A stretch of DNA of 64,000 bases from Chryseobacterium endalhagicum (GTDB lineage Bacteria; Bacteroidota; Bacteroidia; Flavobacteriales; Weeksellaceae), in the NCBI RefSeq assembly GCF_016745235.1, contig NZ_JAELVM010000001.1, forward strand, positions 757,856 through 821,855. Direction: 5' to 3'. Below, one piece after another: positions 50,904-61,223 of this stretch. A program made the translations under genes and the position numbers. How positions within the stretch are numbered: the stretch's first letter is position 1; every line of letters begins with the position of its first letter. The notes beneath the pieces were generated by a model. The model searched no databases. It was not told the DNA's origin and saw only the letters and a program-made list of their open reading frames with translations.

Positions 50904-53900
50904 CTATTTCACAATCACCCTCTTCACATGTCCTTCAGAAGTTTTTACAAGATAAACTCCTGTAGAAAGTTTGGAAGTATCTATCGTTAAAGCATTTTTC
51001 TCTTTTCCAAGCATTTTCCCTGACATGTCATAAAGTTCATAGTCCAGAGCTCTGTTGAAATAAAGTGTATTTCCTTTTGTGACAGGATTAGGGAATACAT
51101 TGAAGGTTGCTTTCTCCGTTTTGACTTCACCTGTTCCCAATGTTGGAGGAGAAGCTACTTCATACATCGATAATGTTCCGCTGATCTCGTTGGCAACAAT
51201 GACATAACCTTTTCCGTTTGTTGTATTTGTCGGAGCGATGTAAGTAATCCCTTCAGGACCATTGTCGCCGCCGTAAGCTGATGTGGAACGGGAATGTTTA
51301 TAGTCTGTAAACGTAGGATTGTTAGGATCTGTAATATTATAAACCATTACCCCTCCGGTTCTTTCCAAAGTGATGAATGCGTAAGTCTGCCCATTGATGG
51401 CCGCCAAAGCTACTCCTTCCGGTTCAGGACCTTTCGCACGGCTTCTGTTTTTGGCACCGTTCGCTTCATTGTCTGCATTAAAGATCAGGGGATGTTTGGC
51501 TGCGATATATCTTTCAAAACGGTCACCGCTGTCGTAAACCAATTGTTTGGTATCAGCATTAAAGATAGAGAATGAACGTGCTCCCAAGGCTGCAATCTCT
51601 TCAAAATCTGTATCCGCATCCGTATTTCCTGTTGCGCTGGAAACCCTGAATCGGCCTAAATTATAAGATGCTTTTAAAATACTGGACTGAGGGAACAAAA
51701 CAGGATCCAAAGTATACGTATTAGCCCCTACCGTTGTTCTTTCGCTGTAGCCTGAAAGATCTTTTTCGTCACCTTCATTAGCCGTTACGATATAATTGGT
51801 AGTTCCCACTTTGTAATTCTGAACCGCATCCGGAATATAATAAGCTTTCACAGGCCAGTTCGCGATAAGTACCTCACCATTATTGTCCGAAGCATCAAAA
51901 CCGTTACCCGGAAGACTCATATCTTTTTTACCCAATCCCCAGACTCCGGAAATGGTTTTTGTGGCCAAATTAATTTCAGCTACTGCATTGTTTTCCTGAA
52001 GGGTTATCCATGCTTTCTGGCTGTCCGGACTTACCGTAATATATTCAGGTTCCAGATCCTGGGAAAGCGTATTGTTTGTTCTTACCTTTCTCAGCCCTGT
52101 AGCCGTTAAAGCAGCTACCTGAGAATCATAATTATTGAAATTAAGTGTAGTGACGTTACTTTGCGTAAGATTTCCGATACCTCCTGAAATATCAATGATA
52201 CTGACCGTTCCTTCAGGATCTACGGTATAAGCATCATTAGGTTCGCCTTCATTGGCTGTGATTACCTTTGTTCCGTCAGGACTGAAAGTCACCATATCCG
52301 GAAGAGCACCTACAGTCACCTGTTTCAGGAAGTTTCCGTTAATATCGAAAAAGACTACCGAGCCGTTCTGCTGTGGATCTGCATTCGGAGAAGCGGTGGC
52401 AATGATCCCGTTTTTAACGGCAATACTTGTGATTCCTCCATAGGGTGCCATATTCACGGTTCTGACTACAGACAGGGAAGTTGGAGTACTGAAATCAATA
52501 ATATCAAAAACATCGGTGATGGAGCTGATGGTAAATAATTTCTGAGTAGCCGGATCATGAACTACAATTTCCGTAGAACTGTTGTTGTTTCCTGAAGGGT
52601 CAAAACTTCCGACATAGTTCAGCTGGATCTGTCCTGAAGGAACCGGTGCAAGCTTATCATTATCTACAATATAAACGGTCGCCGTATGGTCTCCGGAAAT
52701 TGTTGCTCCCGTTGGACTTTCAAGGCTTACTGTAAAATATTCTGCCTGTTGTTCCTCCAGTGTATCATCAATAATAGGAATATTGACTGTATAACTCGTT
52801 GTAGAAGGAGTGATATTGATGGTCTGATTAGCTAATGTAAAATCATTGCTGTCGGCAGTATTGAACTGTGCCGGTTTTACGACAAGATTCACACTGGCTG
52901 CCGAAGGATTGGAAACATTGATCTTGAAAGCCAGAGTTCCTGCATTTTCATTCACCTTAATGAAATTTTTATCCAGAGAAATAGTGGTTCCGGCTGTTGT
53001 AAAAGTTGTGGATGTAACTGCTGTAACCGGATTGTCACTTAAATCTTCAACCATATTGGGCTTAAGAGCGAAATAATATGTTTGTCCTGGAATAAGTGTC
53101 GCTGCGGGAATTACAGTGATCTTGTTATTAATGAAAGTCGTTGTGAAGGGAACCTGAGTACCTGAAGCATTTCCAAGACGGAATTCTACAAGGTTTTGTG
53201 CATTAGAATCGGTGATCGCGGAATTGTCTGTAAGCCTTACATTTTCATTGAAAGAAATAGAAGGATTTACTGTTGTGGAAGCATTATTTGTGTTGTGAGC
53301 GGGAAGATAGGTGGTCGCTGGAGGGGTAGTATCAGCTCCGCCCGCAGCAGTTGCATCTACAGAAAAATTATCAAAACGGTTATTTCCACCGGTTCCGCCT
53401 CCTGTTGCGGAAAATTCTACTTTTAATTTGAAATTGGGATTATTGGAAACGCCCGCAACCGCCGAAAAATCGAAGGTAACCAGCTGAGGATTTCCATCCT
53501 GTGGAGCAACGGTCTGATACGGAGTAAAAGTAGTTCCATCCGTAGAATAAGACCAGCTCTGAGTTCCGGCACCCTGTCCGGATCTTCTGGTGGTAAATTT
53601 TACAACCGCATTTTGATATCCTGTCGTAGGAAGATTAAACTGTAATGCTCCTCCAATCGGATTGTTGAATCTTAAATGCGTTCCCGAAGGATCTCCGTTG
53701 CGGGCATTTAAATTTTCCAAACTGAAATTCTGCCCGGTACCACCTGCAAAATCTATTTCGCTGGTTCCTCCCGCTACAGCAGCAAGAGATCCGCTCACTA
53801 AGGTGGAAGAAGGAGTGGTAATGGATGCTGCAGATGTATTATTGTTAAAATTCCAGTAATGGATTAAAGTCTGTCCGAAAAGCCCGCCCTGAAGGAAGAA

Positions 53901-53942
53901 TGCGGCAATAACAGATCCTTTTAATAGATAATTGTTGGTCAT
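50904..53942 (-). CDS. Type IX-secreted 'choice-of-anchor I' beta-propeller-like protein
   Basis: A 1012-aa protein: signal peptide (LLKGSVIAAFFLQGGLFGQ), a laminin-G-like N-terminal module (~25-205), an Ig-like domain (PPATTYLPAHNTNNASTTVN), a Calx-beta-like domain (~325-430), then the choice-of-anchor I region (~440-920; MVTFSPDGTKVITANEGEPN, PEGVALAAINGQTYAFITLE, GGDNGPEGITYI). The C-terminus is a T9SS type A sorting domain: FNVFPNPVTKGNTLYF, LYDMSGKMLG and GVYLVKTSEGHVKRVIVK. It is exported to the cell surface or medium; enzymatic activity is unclear (some relatives are phosphatase-like). Confidence 0.92.
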   Translation of the reverse strand: MTNNYLLKGSVIAAFFLQGGLFGQTLIHYWNFNNNTSAASITTPSSTLVSGSLAAVAGGTSEIDFAGGTGQNFSLENLNARNGDPSGTHLRFNNPIGGALQFNLPTTGYQNAVVKFTTRRSGQGAGTQSWSYSTDGTTFTPYQTVAPQDGNPQLVTFDFSAVAGVSNNPNFKLKVEFSATGGGTGGNNRFDNFSVDATAAGGADTTPPATTYLPAHNTNNASTTVNPSISFNENVRLTDNSAITDSNAQNLVEFRLGNASGTQVPFTTTFINNKITVIPAATLIPGQTYYFALKPNMVEDLSDNPVTAVTSTTFTTAGTTISLDKNFIKVNENAGTLAFKINVSNPSAASVNLVVKPAQFNTADSNDFTLANQTINITPSTTSYTVNIPIIDDTLEEQQAEYFTVSLESPTGATISGDHTATVYIVDNDKLAPVPSGQIQLNYVGSFDPSGNNNSSTEIVVHDPATQKLFTISSITDVFDIIDFSTPTSLSVVRTVNMAPYGGITSIAVKNGIIATASPNADPQQNGSVVFFDINGNFLKQVTVGALPDMVTFSPDGTKVITANEGEPNDAYTVDPEGTVSIIDISGGIGNLTQSNVTTLNFNNYDSQVAALTATGLRKVRTNNTLSQDLEPEYITVSPDSQKAWITLQENNAVAEINLATKTISGVWGLGKKDMSLPGNGFDASDNNGEVLIANWPVKAYYIPDAVQNYKVGTTNYIVTANEGDEKDLSGYSERTTVGANTYTLDPVLFPQSSILKASYNLGRFRVSSATGNTDADTDFEEIAALGARSFSIFNADTKQLVYDSGDRFERYIAAKHPLIFNADNEANGAKNRSRAKGPEPEGVALAAINGQTYAFITLERTGGVMVYNITDPNNPTFTDYKHSRSTSAYGGDNGPEGITYIAPTNTTNGKGYVIVANEISGTLSMYEVASPPTLGTGEVKTEKATFNVFPNPVTKGNTLYFNRALDYELYDMSGKMLGKEKNALTIDTSKLSTGVYLVKTSEGHVKRVIVK

Positions 53943-54150
53943 TTTTTACTTGCATTAGATTTATGCAAAAATGAACTTTATACACTGCAAGTATTTTAAT
54001 GGAATTTTAATAAATGTTTAATAAACAGGTAACAAATGGGGTAGAGATGTGAATAGATTGAATCGAAAGGGTAAAATGGCAAAATGCTAGGAAGAAAAGC
54101 AACAGAAGGGAATTCGCAGATAATAAACAAATTCGCCCTTTTGTCTTTCG

Positions 54151-54312
54151 TTATTTTGCTCCTTTAACCTGCTTTCCCGAGAAATTCAATGTTTTTTCCA
54201 CAGCTGATTTCCCTTCCATTGGATGTTTCTGCATATAGAAAAACCCTGAAACAGCCATCAGAACCAGAAGTACAAAAACAACAAGAACGATTCTTTTTAA
54301 CATATCTCTCAT
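54151..54312 (-). CDS. Small single-pass membrane protein, coupled to the reductase gene
   Basis: A 53-aa protein: MRDMLKRIVLVVFVLLVLMA contains the transmembrane helix, and the mature tail is Lys/Pro-rich (FFYMQKHPMEGKSAVEKT). It starts inside the upstream gene's stop: ATG and TGA overlap by one base pattern (ATGA), the classic signal of translational coupling. That overlap and good codon structure support a real gene. I do not recognise the family. Confidence 0.72.
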   Translation of the reverse strand: MRDMLKRIVLVVFVLLVLMAVSGFFYMQKHPMEGKSAVEKTLNFSGKQVKGAK

Positions 54313-54962
54313 ATGGCTAAGTTTTTAATGTCCCTAATTTCTAAAGTAGAGGTAGGATAGCCTTTATGCACCGCGTTAATCATGGCTCGGCCCACTTCGT
54401 GTAAAGTTAATGATTTTGAAGGTAAAATAACAGGAAACAGCCAAATAACCGGCTTGAAGAACCATTTTACATTAATCTGACCATCAACAGGTTTCATAAA
54501 TCCCGGTCTGAAATTGAAAGCGTTTCTGAAACCCAGTTTTTTCAAAGCATTTTCAGTGCGGCCTTTTACTCTTGCCCACATCAGTTTTCCACTTTCTGTG
54601 CTGTCGGTAGATGCTCCCGAAACATAGTTGAACACCATTTCCGGATTTTGATTTAAAACAGCCTTTGCGAAATGCAGCGTTGTATCGTAAGTGATTTTCG
54701 TATAGTCTTCTTCACTCATTCCTACACTGCTGATTCCTGCACAGAAAAAACAGCTGTCGTAGCCTTTCAGATTTTCATCATTCAGATTGATGGATAAAAA
54801 ATCCGGAACTAAATATTCTTTGAGCTTGGCATGTGTTTTTCCCGAAGGTTTTCTGCTGACACTTAATATTTCGGAAACATTAGGATTTTCAAGGCATTCC
54901 ATTAAAACACCTTCTCCTACCATACCGGTTGCTCCTGTAAGAATTATTTTGATCGGATTCAT
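54309..54962 (-). CDS. NAD(P)-binding short-chain/HIM1-like reductase
   Basis: A 217-aa Rossmann protein: dinucleotide motif TGATGMVGEGVLMECL at the N-terminus, CFFCAGISSVG, and FNYVSGASTD as the catalytic Ser/Tyr-like region. It is shorter than typical epimerases (about 300 aa), fitting the atypical NAD(P)H-binding or HIM1/TIP30-like subgroup. The substrate is unknown. It overlaps the 53-aa membrane protein gene by 4 bp (ATGA), so the two proteins are made together. Confidence 0.85.
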   Translation of the reverse strand: MNPIKIILTGATGMVGEGVLMECLENPNVSEILSVSRKPSGKTHAKLKEYLVPDFLSINLNDENLKGYDSCFFCAGISSVGMSEEDYTKITYDTTLHFAKAVLNQNPEMVFNYVSGASTDSTESGKLMWARVKGRTENALKKLGFRNAFNFRPGFMKPVDGQINVKWFFKPVIWLFPVILPSKSLTLHEVGRAMINAVHKGYPTSTLEIRDIKNLAI

Positions 54963-55070
54963 TATTTTCTGTTAATACTATGTAAGACGTATCACTTTTG
55001 GTTTTACTTTAAATTTACGGTAAAAATTTCATATTTTAAAATAAAATATTGAGAGACTGTGATTTACATA

Positions 55071-55163
55071 TCATTGCGAGCGAAGCGAAGCAATCCCCTT
55101 AATTTCTGAATCCCTAAATCTCTTAATTTTTTTGTTGAGATTGCTTCGCTTCGCTCGCAATGA
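55071..55163. repeat. 93-bp element with perfect 25-bp inverted ends
   Basis: Arms at 55071-55095 and 55139-55163 are exact reverse complements; the arm begins TCATTGCGAGCGAAGCGAAG. The interior is T/A-rich and non-coding. Same family as 28691 and 17379. Confidence 0.85.
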
Positions 55164-55222
55164 CTGAAAAACAAAACCCAGTCAAATGATGGCTGGGTTT
55201 TATAGTATAGCGTGTCAGGAAT

Positions 55223-56107
55223 TTACTTCTTTTCGTGCAGCTGGCTGTAAATATTGTGAATCAATCCGTCGGCTACAGAGATTTTAGGAACAAAAATCCT
55301 GCTGATATCCGACCAGGACATTACATTGTTAAAGATTCTCAAGGCATGAACCAAAACATCGGCTCTATCTTCTCTGAGCGTGTATTTGGTCATTCTTTCC
55401 TCTACAGAAAGCTCATTGAATTCTTTATATACCTTTTTAAGATGAGCAAGTGTCATCGGTTTTCCGTCTTTGGTTTTACTCATGGAGAAAACTTTATTGA
55501 TATTTCCTCCTGAACCGATGGCTACAATAGGTTTTTTGCTGACAATATTCTTTTTAATTTCGTCCTTCATCTCATCCCAGTTTTGGGGCGAAACCAGATT
55601 GTTCAGAAGACGGATGGTTCCGATATTGAAAGATTTTTCATAGACCATTTTTCCGTTTTCGTAAAAAGTAAGTTCCGTAGAACCACCGCCTACGTCAATA
55701 TACAGATAGGCAAATTCTTTGTCAAGACCTTCCGCGACATGGTTCTCATAAACCAACGTAGCTTCTTCATCCCCGGAAATGATTTCTATATTGATTCCTG
55801 AAGTCTCCTTCACCAGACGTATAATGTCATGGCCATTGGAGGCATCACGCATGGCACTGGTGGCACAGGCTCTGTAATGATCCACCTTATAGATCTTCAT
55901 AAGGTCACTGAAAATCTTCATCGAATCGATGACCATTTTTTCCCTTTCCTCACCAATCATCCCCATGGTAAATACATCCATTCCCAGTCTCAGGGGGATT
56001 CTTAAAAGATTAAGTTTTATAAATTCAGGTTTTCTGTTACTGATCTTTACTTCATTGATCAGAAGTCTGGCGGCGTTGCTTCCAATGTCTATCGCTGCGA
56101 TCTTCAT
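55223..56107 (-). CDS. Exopolyphosphatase / Ppx-GppA phosphatase
   Basis: A 294-aa ASKHA-fold enzyme. The phosphate-binding loop is AIDIGSNAARLLI, with ACATSAMRDASNG, the second loop LYIDVGGGSTELTFY, and AIGSGGNINKVF. It lacks the C-terminal HD domain of long Ppx, as is common for ~300-aa members. It degrades polyphosphate or pppGpp. Its start codon overlaps the stop of ppk by 4 bp (ATGA), so synthesis and breakdown enzymes are translationally coupled. Confidence 0.92.
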   Translation of the reverse strand: MKIAAIDIGSNAARLLINEVKISNRKPEFIKLNLLRIPLRLGMDVFTMGMIGEEREKMVIDSMKIFSDLMKIYKVDHYRACATSAMRDASNGHDIIRLVKETSGINIEIISGDEEATLVYENHVAEGLDKEFAYLYIDVGGGSTELTFYENGKMVYEKSFNIGTIRLLNNLVSPQNWDEMKDEIKKNIVSKKPIVAIGSGGNINKVFSMSKTKDGKPMTLAHLKKVYKEFNELSVEERMTKYTLREDRADVLVHALRIFNNVMSWSDISRIFVPKISVADGLIHNIYSQLHEKK

Positions 56108-58176
56108 TTCTTGCTTGTTTTAGCTTTTAAATATTTATAGGTTTCTATTTGAGAACGGCACTCCTTCTTATCATTCCTCACATACTCGTTGCTCAATTTT
56201 TTGTCTAAAATACGAGCTTTTACGTTATCTCTCAACTGAATGTCCAGAATATCTTTCAATTCTTTCTTCAGTTCCTTATCTGTGATCTTCGCGGCGGCCT
56301 CAATTCTGTAGTCCAGATTTCGTGTCATCCAGTCTGCTGACGAGATATACATGTCTTCTGCGCCCTTGTTGTAGAAATACATTACCCGGGCATGTTCCAG
56401 ATATTCGTCTACAATACTTATGGCTTTTATTTTTTCTTTAAACTCCTTCTGATTCACTACACAATAAATCCCCCTTACAATAGTTTTGGTTACTACGCCT
56501 GCATTGGCTGCCTCATAAAGCTTTTCAATAAGGGACCGGTCACTCATAGAATTAACTTTGATGATGATCTCGGCCTTTCTGCCTGCTTTGGCTTCTTCTA
56601 TTTCCTTATCAATATGGTGAACAATCTTTTCACGCATGAACTGTGGGCAGACCATTAAATTTTTACAGGTTTTCAGAACAGTCAGATAATCCTCTTTCGG
56701 TTTTTTCAGGACATTGAATACCTTATTAATATCAGCCATAATGCCACGGTCGGAGGTCATTAATAAGTGGTCGCCGTAAATTCTTGCTGTTTTTTCATTG
56801 AAATTTCCGGTACTTACAAAACCATACTGAATGGTTTTATTGTGTGATCTTTTTTTGATGATACACAATTTGGCATGTACTTTTTTATTCGGAAGTCCTA
56901 CAAGAACTGTAATTCCTTCAGGTTCGAACATTTCTTTCCACTGCAGGTTGGATTCCTCATCGAATCTTGCCTGGAGCTCAAGCATGACCGTAACTTCCTT
57001 ACCGTTTCGGGCAGCATAAATAAGAGCATTACTGATTTTTGAGCTGCTGGCAAGGCGGTAGGCCGTGATTTGTATGGATTTTACATCGGGATCCATGGCG
57101 GCCTCACGCAGAAGATCAATAACAGGATTATATTTATGATAAGGGAAAGTGAGAAGGACATCTTCTTTTAAGATCACATCCGTCACCCTTTCACCATGTT
57201 CAAAAGCCTGATGGGTAAAAGAACTTCTTTCTACCGGTCTTGCGTAGGTTTCAAAAACATCAGGGAAATCCATAAAATGTTTGAAATTGTGAATTTTTCC
57301 ACCCGGAATGATGCTGTCTTTTTTCGTTAAATTCAATTTCCGGATAAGAAGTTCCAGCAGTGCTTTGTCCATATCCTTATCAAAAACAAAACGGGTAGGT
57401 TTTCCTTTTCTTCTGTTTTTAAGTCCTTTTTCTATTTTTTCGGCGAAGTTGGTGCGGATGTCATTATCCAGCTCCAGTTCGGCATCTTTTGTTACTTTAA
57501 AAGCATTGGCCGCAAATTCGTCATATCCGAAATAAGAGAAAATATGCGGAAGGTTGAAAGTAATGACATCTTCAAGCAGCATTACATTTTTTTCTTCCGG
57601 ATCTTCGGTAGGCAGCAGGACAAATCTTCCTACAAAACGGGACGGAATCTCAATGATGGCATAATTGCTGGAATACTGCCAGTCTTTCTTCCTCATCGCC
57701 ACGCCCAGATAAAGACTTTTATCCCTTAAATAAGGCATCGGGGTATTTTCGTGAAGAAGAATCGGGATTACATTAGCTTCCACCACTTCATCAAAATACT
57801 GGCGTACAAATTCTTTTTGTTTAGCAGTCAGATTTTTAGAAGTTTTAATGGAAACTTTAAGGCTTGCCATTTCAGACTGAATGTGCTTCCAGGTCTTGTC
57901 GAAATTCTGCTGCTGTCTGATCACGATTTCATTGATCCGCTGAAGGATCTTTGAAGGCGGCTGATAAAATGATTCTGCAATTACTTTCTCTTTAAAATCC
58001 ATAGCACGCTTTAATCCGGCCACACGCACCCTGAAAAATTCATCTAAATTGTTGGAAAAGATTCCCAGGAAACGTATTCTTAAATGTAAAGGGACATTTT
58101 CGTCCATGGCTTCCTGCAAAACTCTTTCATTAAAGGCCAGCCAAGTAATATCTCGCGGATTAAAGTGTATTGACAT
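56104..58176 (-). CDS. ppk1: Polyphosphate kinase 1
   Basis: A 690-aa PPK1 of normal length. The N-terminal domain (ITWLAFNERVLQEA) is followed by the catalytic pair of His residues in NKKVHAKLCIIKK and GDHLLMTSDRG, with FVSTGNFNEKTARIY between them. ATP-binding residues lie in ELQARFDEESNL and later domains. It makes polyphosphate from ATP at the inner membrane or cytoplasm. It is first in a two-gene ppk1-ppx operon. Upstream (58177-58433) is AT-rich DNA without a recognised box. Confidence 0.97.
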   Translation of the reverse strand: MSIHFNPRDITWLAFNERVLQEAMDENVPLHLRIRFLGIFSNNLDEFFRVRVAGLKRAMDFKEKVIAESFYQPPSKILQRINEIVIRQQQNFDKTWKHIQSEMASLKVSIKTSKNLTAKQKEFVRQYFDEVVEANVIPILLHENTPMPYLRDKSLYLGVAMRKKDWQYSSNYAIIEIPSRFVGRFVLLPTEDPEEKNVMLLEDVITFNLPHIFSYFGYDEFAANAFKVTKDAELELDNDIRTNFAEKIEKGLKNRRKGKPTRFVFDKDMDKALLELLIRKLNLTKKDSIIPGGKIHNFKHFMDFPDVFETYARPVERSSFTHQAFEHGERVTDVILKEDVLLTFPYHKYNPVIDLLREAAMDPDVKSIQITAYRLASSSKISNALIYAARNGKEVTVMLELQARFDEESNLQWKEMFEPEGITVLVGLPNKKVHAKLCIIKKRSHNKTIQYGFVSTGNFNEKTARIYGDHLLMTSDRGIMADINKVFNVLKKPKEDYLTVLKTCKNLMVCPQFMREKIVHHIDKEIEEAKAGRKAEIIIKVNSMSDRSLIEKLYEAANAGVVTKTIVRGIYCVVNQKEFKEKIKAISIVDEYLEHARVMYFYNKGAEDMYISSADWMTRNLDYRIEAAAKITDKELKKELKDILDIQLRDNVKARILDKKLSNEYVRNDKKECRSQIETYKYLKAKTSKK

Positions 58177-58433
58177 TCTAAAGTTTATATTTTATCAAAA
58201 ATAAGGATTCGGAAAGTTCCAATCCCTATTTTCAAAGTTAAACTTTGATTAATTTTTAAAGATTTCCGATGTTCAAACTGTCTTGAATAGTACAATTTAA
58301 CATAATCTGGAAGGTCTTGCGGGCGGTGGATAATTTAGATTCTGTCATTTTGTCACAAAAAAGGATATGGTACAGATATTGAGAAATTGAGAGTGTAAAT
58401 TAATAGATAAAAATTAGAAAAAATATAAATATT

Positions 58434-60338
58434 ATGAGTAAAATAATTGGAATTGACTTAGGAACAACCAACTCTTGTGTTGCTGTAATGGAGGGTAAAG
58501 ACCCTGTTGTTATCCCTAATGCAGAAGGTAAAAGAACAACACCTTCTATCGTAGCATTTACAGAAGATGGTGAAAGAAAAGTAGGGGATCCTGCAAAAAG
58601 ACAGGCTGTAACGAATCCAAAGAAAACTGTATACTCTATCAAAAGATTTATCGGTACTCATTTTAAGGAAGATGCTAAAGAAATTTCAAGAGTGCCTTAT
58701 GAAGTAGTAGCAGGACCCAATGATACCGTAAAAGTAAAAATCGACGACAGAGAATATACACCACAGGAAATTTCTGCAATGACGCTTCAGAAAATGAAGA
58801 AAACTGCTGAAGATTATCTTGGTCAGGAAGTAACAAGAGCGGTAATCACTGTTCCGGCTTACTTCAACGATGCACAGAGACAGGCTACTAAAGAAGCAGG
58901 AGAAATCGCGGGTCTTAAAGTGGAAAGAATCATCAACGAGCCTACTGCAGCTGCATTGGCTTACGGATTGGATAAAAACCATAAAGATCAGAAGATCGCT
59001 GTATATGACCTTGGAGGAGGTACTTTCGATATCTCTATCCTTGATTTGGGAGATGGTGTATTCGAAGTATTGTCTACCAACGGAGATACTCACTTAGGAG
59101 GTGATGACTTTGATGATGTGATCATCAACTGGATGGCTGATGAGTTCAAAGCTGAAGAAGGCGTAGAATTGAAATCTGATGCTATTGCACTACAGAGATT
59201 AAAAGAAGCTGCTGAAAAAGCAAAAATCGAGTTATCTTCTTCTCCTCAAACTGAAATCAACCTACCTTATATCACGGCTACAGCTACAGGTCCTAAACAC
59301 TTAGTGAAGACTTTAACTAAAGCTAAATTCGAGCAGTTAGCTTCTGATCTGGTAAGAAGATCTATGGAGCCGGTAGCAAAAGCATTGAAAGATGCAGGTT
59401 TATCAACTTCTGATATCGATGAGGTACTTTTAGTAGGTGGTTCTACAAGAATCCCGATCATTCAGGAAGAAGTAGAAAAATTCTTCGGTAAAAAGCCTTC
59501 AAAAGGAGTTAACCCGGATGAAGTAGTAGCTGTAGGAGCTGCTATTCAGGGTGGAGTATTAACGGGAGACGTTACAGATGTATTGCTTCTTGACGTTACC
59601 CCGCTTTCTTTAGGAATTGAAACTATGGGTTCCGTATTCACTAAATTAATTGATGCGAACACAACGATCCCAACTAAAAAATCTGAAGTATTCTCTACAG
59701 CTTCTGACAACCAGCCTGCTGTAAGTATCAGAGTAGGACAGGGAGAAAGAGCAATGTTCAACGATAACAAAGAGATCGGTAGATTTGATCTTGCAGATAT
59801 TCCACCGGCACCAAGAGGAGTTCCTCAGATTGAAGTAACTTTCGATATTGATGCCAACGGTATCCTTAGCGTTTCTGCTAAAGATAAAGGAACAGGAAAA
59901 GAACAAACGATCAAAATCCAGGCTTCTTCAGGTCTTTCTGACGAAGAAATCGAAAGAATGAAGAAAGAAGCTCAGGAAAACTCTGCAGCGGATGCCAAGA
60001 GAAAAGAAGAAGTTGAAATCTTCAACAAAGCTGACGGATTGATCTTCCAGACTGAAAAACAGCTGAAAGAATTCGGTGATAAACTTTCTGCAGACAAAAA
60101 AGCAGCAGTAGAAGCAGCTCACACAGAACTGAAAGCAGCTTTCGAAACTAAAAATGTTGACGATGTAAAAGCTAAAACAGAAGCTTTAGATGCAGCATGG
60201 ATGGCCGCTTCAGAAGAAATGTATGCAGCAGGACAAGGAGCTCAGGGTGCAGACGCCGGAGCAGGGGCTCAAAACCCTGGAGGTAATGCAGGTGCAGCTG
60301 ATGATGTACAGGATGCAGACTTCGAAGAAGTAAAATAA
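58434..60338 (+). CDS. dnaK: Chaperone DnaK (Hsp70)
   Basis: A 634-aa DnaK. The ATPase domain starts [18 protein letters not shown] and contains [16 protein letters not shown] and [14 protein letters not shown]. The substrate-binding domain (from ~390; [20 protein letters not shown]) and helical lid follow, ending with a Gly/Ala-rich tail and EEVK. It folds proteins with DnaJ and GrpE (encoded elsewhere). It is monocistronic here. No CIRCE element or consensus box was found in its upstream region. Confidence 0.98.
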   Translation: MSKIIGIDLGTTNSCVAVMEGKDPVVIPNAEGKRTTPSIVAFTEDGERKVGDPAKRQAVTNPKKTVYSIKRFIGTHFKEDAKEISRVPYEVVAGPNDTVKVKIDDREYTPQEISAMTLQKMKKTAEDYLGQEVTRAVITVPAYFNDAQRQATKEAGEIAGLKVERIINEPTAAALAYGLDKNHKDQKIAVYDLGGGTFDISILDLGDGVFEVLSTNGDTHLGGDDFDDVIINWMADEFKAEEGVELKSDAIALQRLKEAAEKAKIELSSSPQTEINLPYITATATGPKHLVKTLTKAKFEQLASDLVRRSMEPVAKALKDAGLSTSDIDEVLLVGGSTRIPIIQEEVEKFFGKKPSKGVNPDEVVAVGAAIQGGVLTGDVTDVLLLDVTPLSLGIETMGSVFTKLIDANTTIPTKKSEVFSTASDNQPAVSIRVGQGERAMFNDNKEIGRFDLADIPPAPRGVPQIEVTFDIDANGILSVSAKDKGTGKEQTIKIQASSGLSDEEIERMKKEAQENSAADAKRKEEVEIFNKADGLIFQTEKQLKEFGDKLSADKKAAVEAAHTELKAAFETKNVDDVKAKTEALDAAWMAASEEMYAAGQGAQGADAGAGAQNPGGNAGAADDVQDADFEEVK

Positions 60339-60369
60339 GTAATTGTAAGTAACCCTTACACTTCATTAT

Positions 60370-60409
60370 ACAACCGCAGTGAACCTTGAGTTTACTGCGG
60401 TTTTTTGTT
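60370..60409 (+). terminator. Terminator after dnaK
   Basis: AACCGCAGTGAAC / GTTTACTGCGG hairpin followed by TTTTTT. Confidence 0.8.
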
Positions 60410-60482
60410 GCTGTATTTTATAGTAGATAAAAGGAATCAGTGATTTATATAGGACAGAATCAGTCTTAATTACAAGTCAGTT

Positions 60483-61223
60483 TTATTTATTAATTACATA
60501 CTCAATGAACCAGTTAGGAAAGAACTCCTGATCAACATTCAAAGTAAGTTCTCCACTCTCTATTTCAGCAATCATCAGCATTTCATCCGAGTTGTCAAAT
60601 AAATAAGCACGATCTACAAGTTTTAGAGCAGGATAAAGATTTTGAAGCGTATTTAAATACCTGGTTTTTATTTTTTCCGGATCTACCTTATGGCCTCCTT
60701 TTCGGATCCGGTCATTAACTCTGGATATATTTAGAGTAGCTTCCTCCAGACAGATGAAGTATAGGTAGATTTTATATCCATACTTTTGGGCCTCAACAAT
60801 CTCGTCGAGTTTTGAAGGATGGCTCATTACTGTCTCAAATGTGTAAGAAATACCTTTCTTAAGAAGATTTTCTCTTATAAAAGAGGTGATTAAAGCGGCT
60901 TCGTAGCTATGGGTATCCCGGGATTTATCTACTATGATATTTTCTTTTATTTCAATATCAATTGTATGTCCTGTTACCTGAGATTTTTCCAAAAGGGTTT
61001 TTGCATTTGGACTTTGATAAAAATCAATGAGATCATCTTGAGTGAGTTCAAGACCGTATGGCAATAAATCAAGAAATCCTTTTTCAAGGATCTCTTTTTC
61101 TACTACATCAGAATTGATGAAAATTCCGGGTTTATAATTTTTTTGCTGAAAGGCTTCAAACAGAGTAGACTTGCCAGATCCATTTGGACCGGCAAAAATT
61201 CTCAATCTTTTTACTTTAGACAT
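60483..61223 (-). CDS. Zeta-toxin-type kinase
   Basis: A 246-aa P-loop NTPase with Walker A FAGPNGSGKSTLFEAF, then FINSDVVEKEIL (a base-recognition-like Asp region) and KGISYTFETVMSHPSKLDEI and CLEEATLNISRVNDRIRKGG, the sequence order of zeta toxins, which phosphorylate UDP-N-acetylsugars in characterised members. It overlaps the upstream 87-aa gene by 13 bp. Whether it acts as a toxin here, or as a housekeeping kinase, is unknown. Confidence 0.85.
   Translation of the reverse strand: MSKVKRLRIFAGPNGSGKSTLFEAFQQKNYKPGIFINSDVVEKEILEKGFLDLLPYGLELTQDDLIDFYQSPNAKTLLEKSQVTGHTIDIEIKENIIVDKSRDTHSYEAALITSFIRENLLKKGISYTFETVMSHPSKLDEIVEAQKYGYKIYLYFICLEEATLNISRVNDRIRKGGHKVDPEKIKTRYLNTLQNLYPALKLVDRAYLFDNSDEMLMIAEIESGELTLNVDQEFFPNWFIEYVINK

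Noticed and set aside
50716..50955. 79-codon open frame at the third repeat copy
   Set aside because: Runs through repeat modules and then antisense into the T9SS gene; no conserved features.
58177..58433. CIRCE-type heat-shock operator before dnaK
   Set aside because: No TTAGCACTC-type inverted repeat is present.
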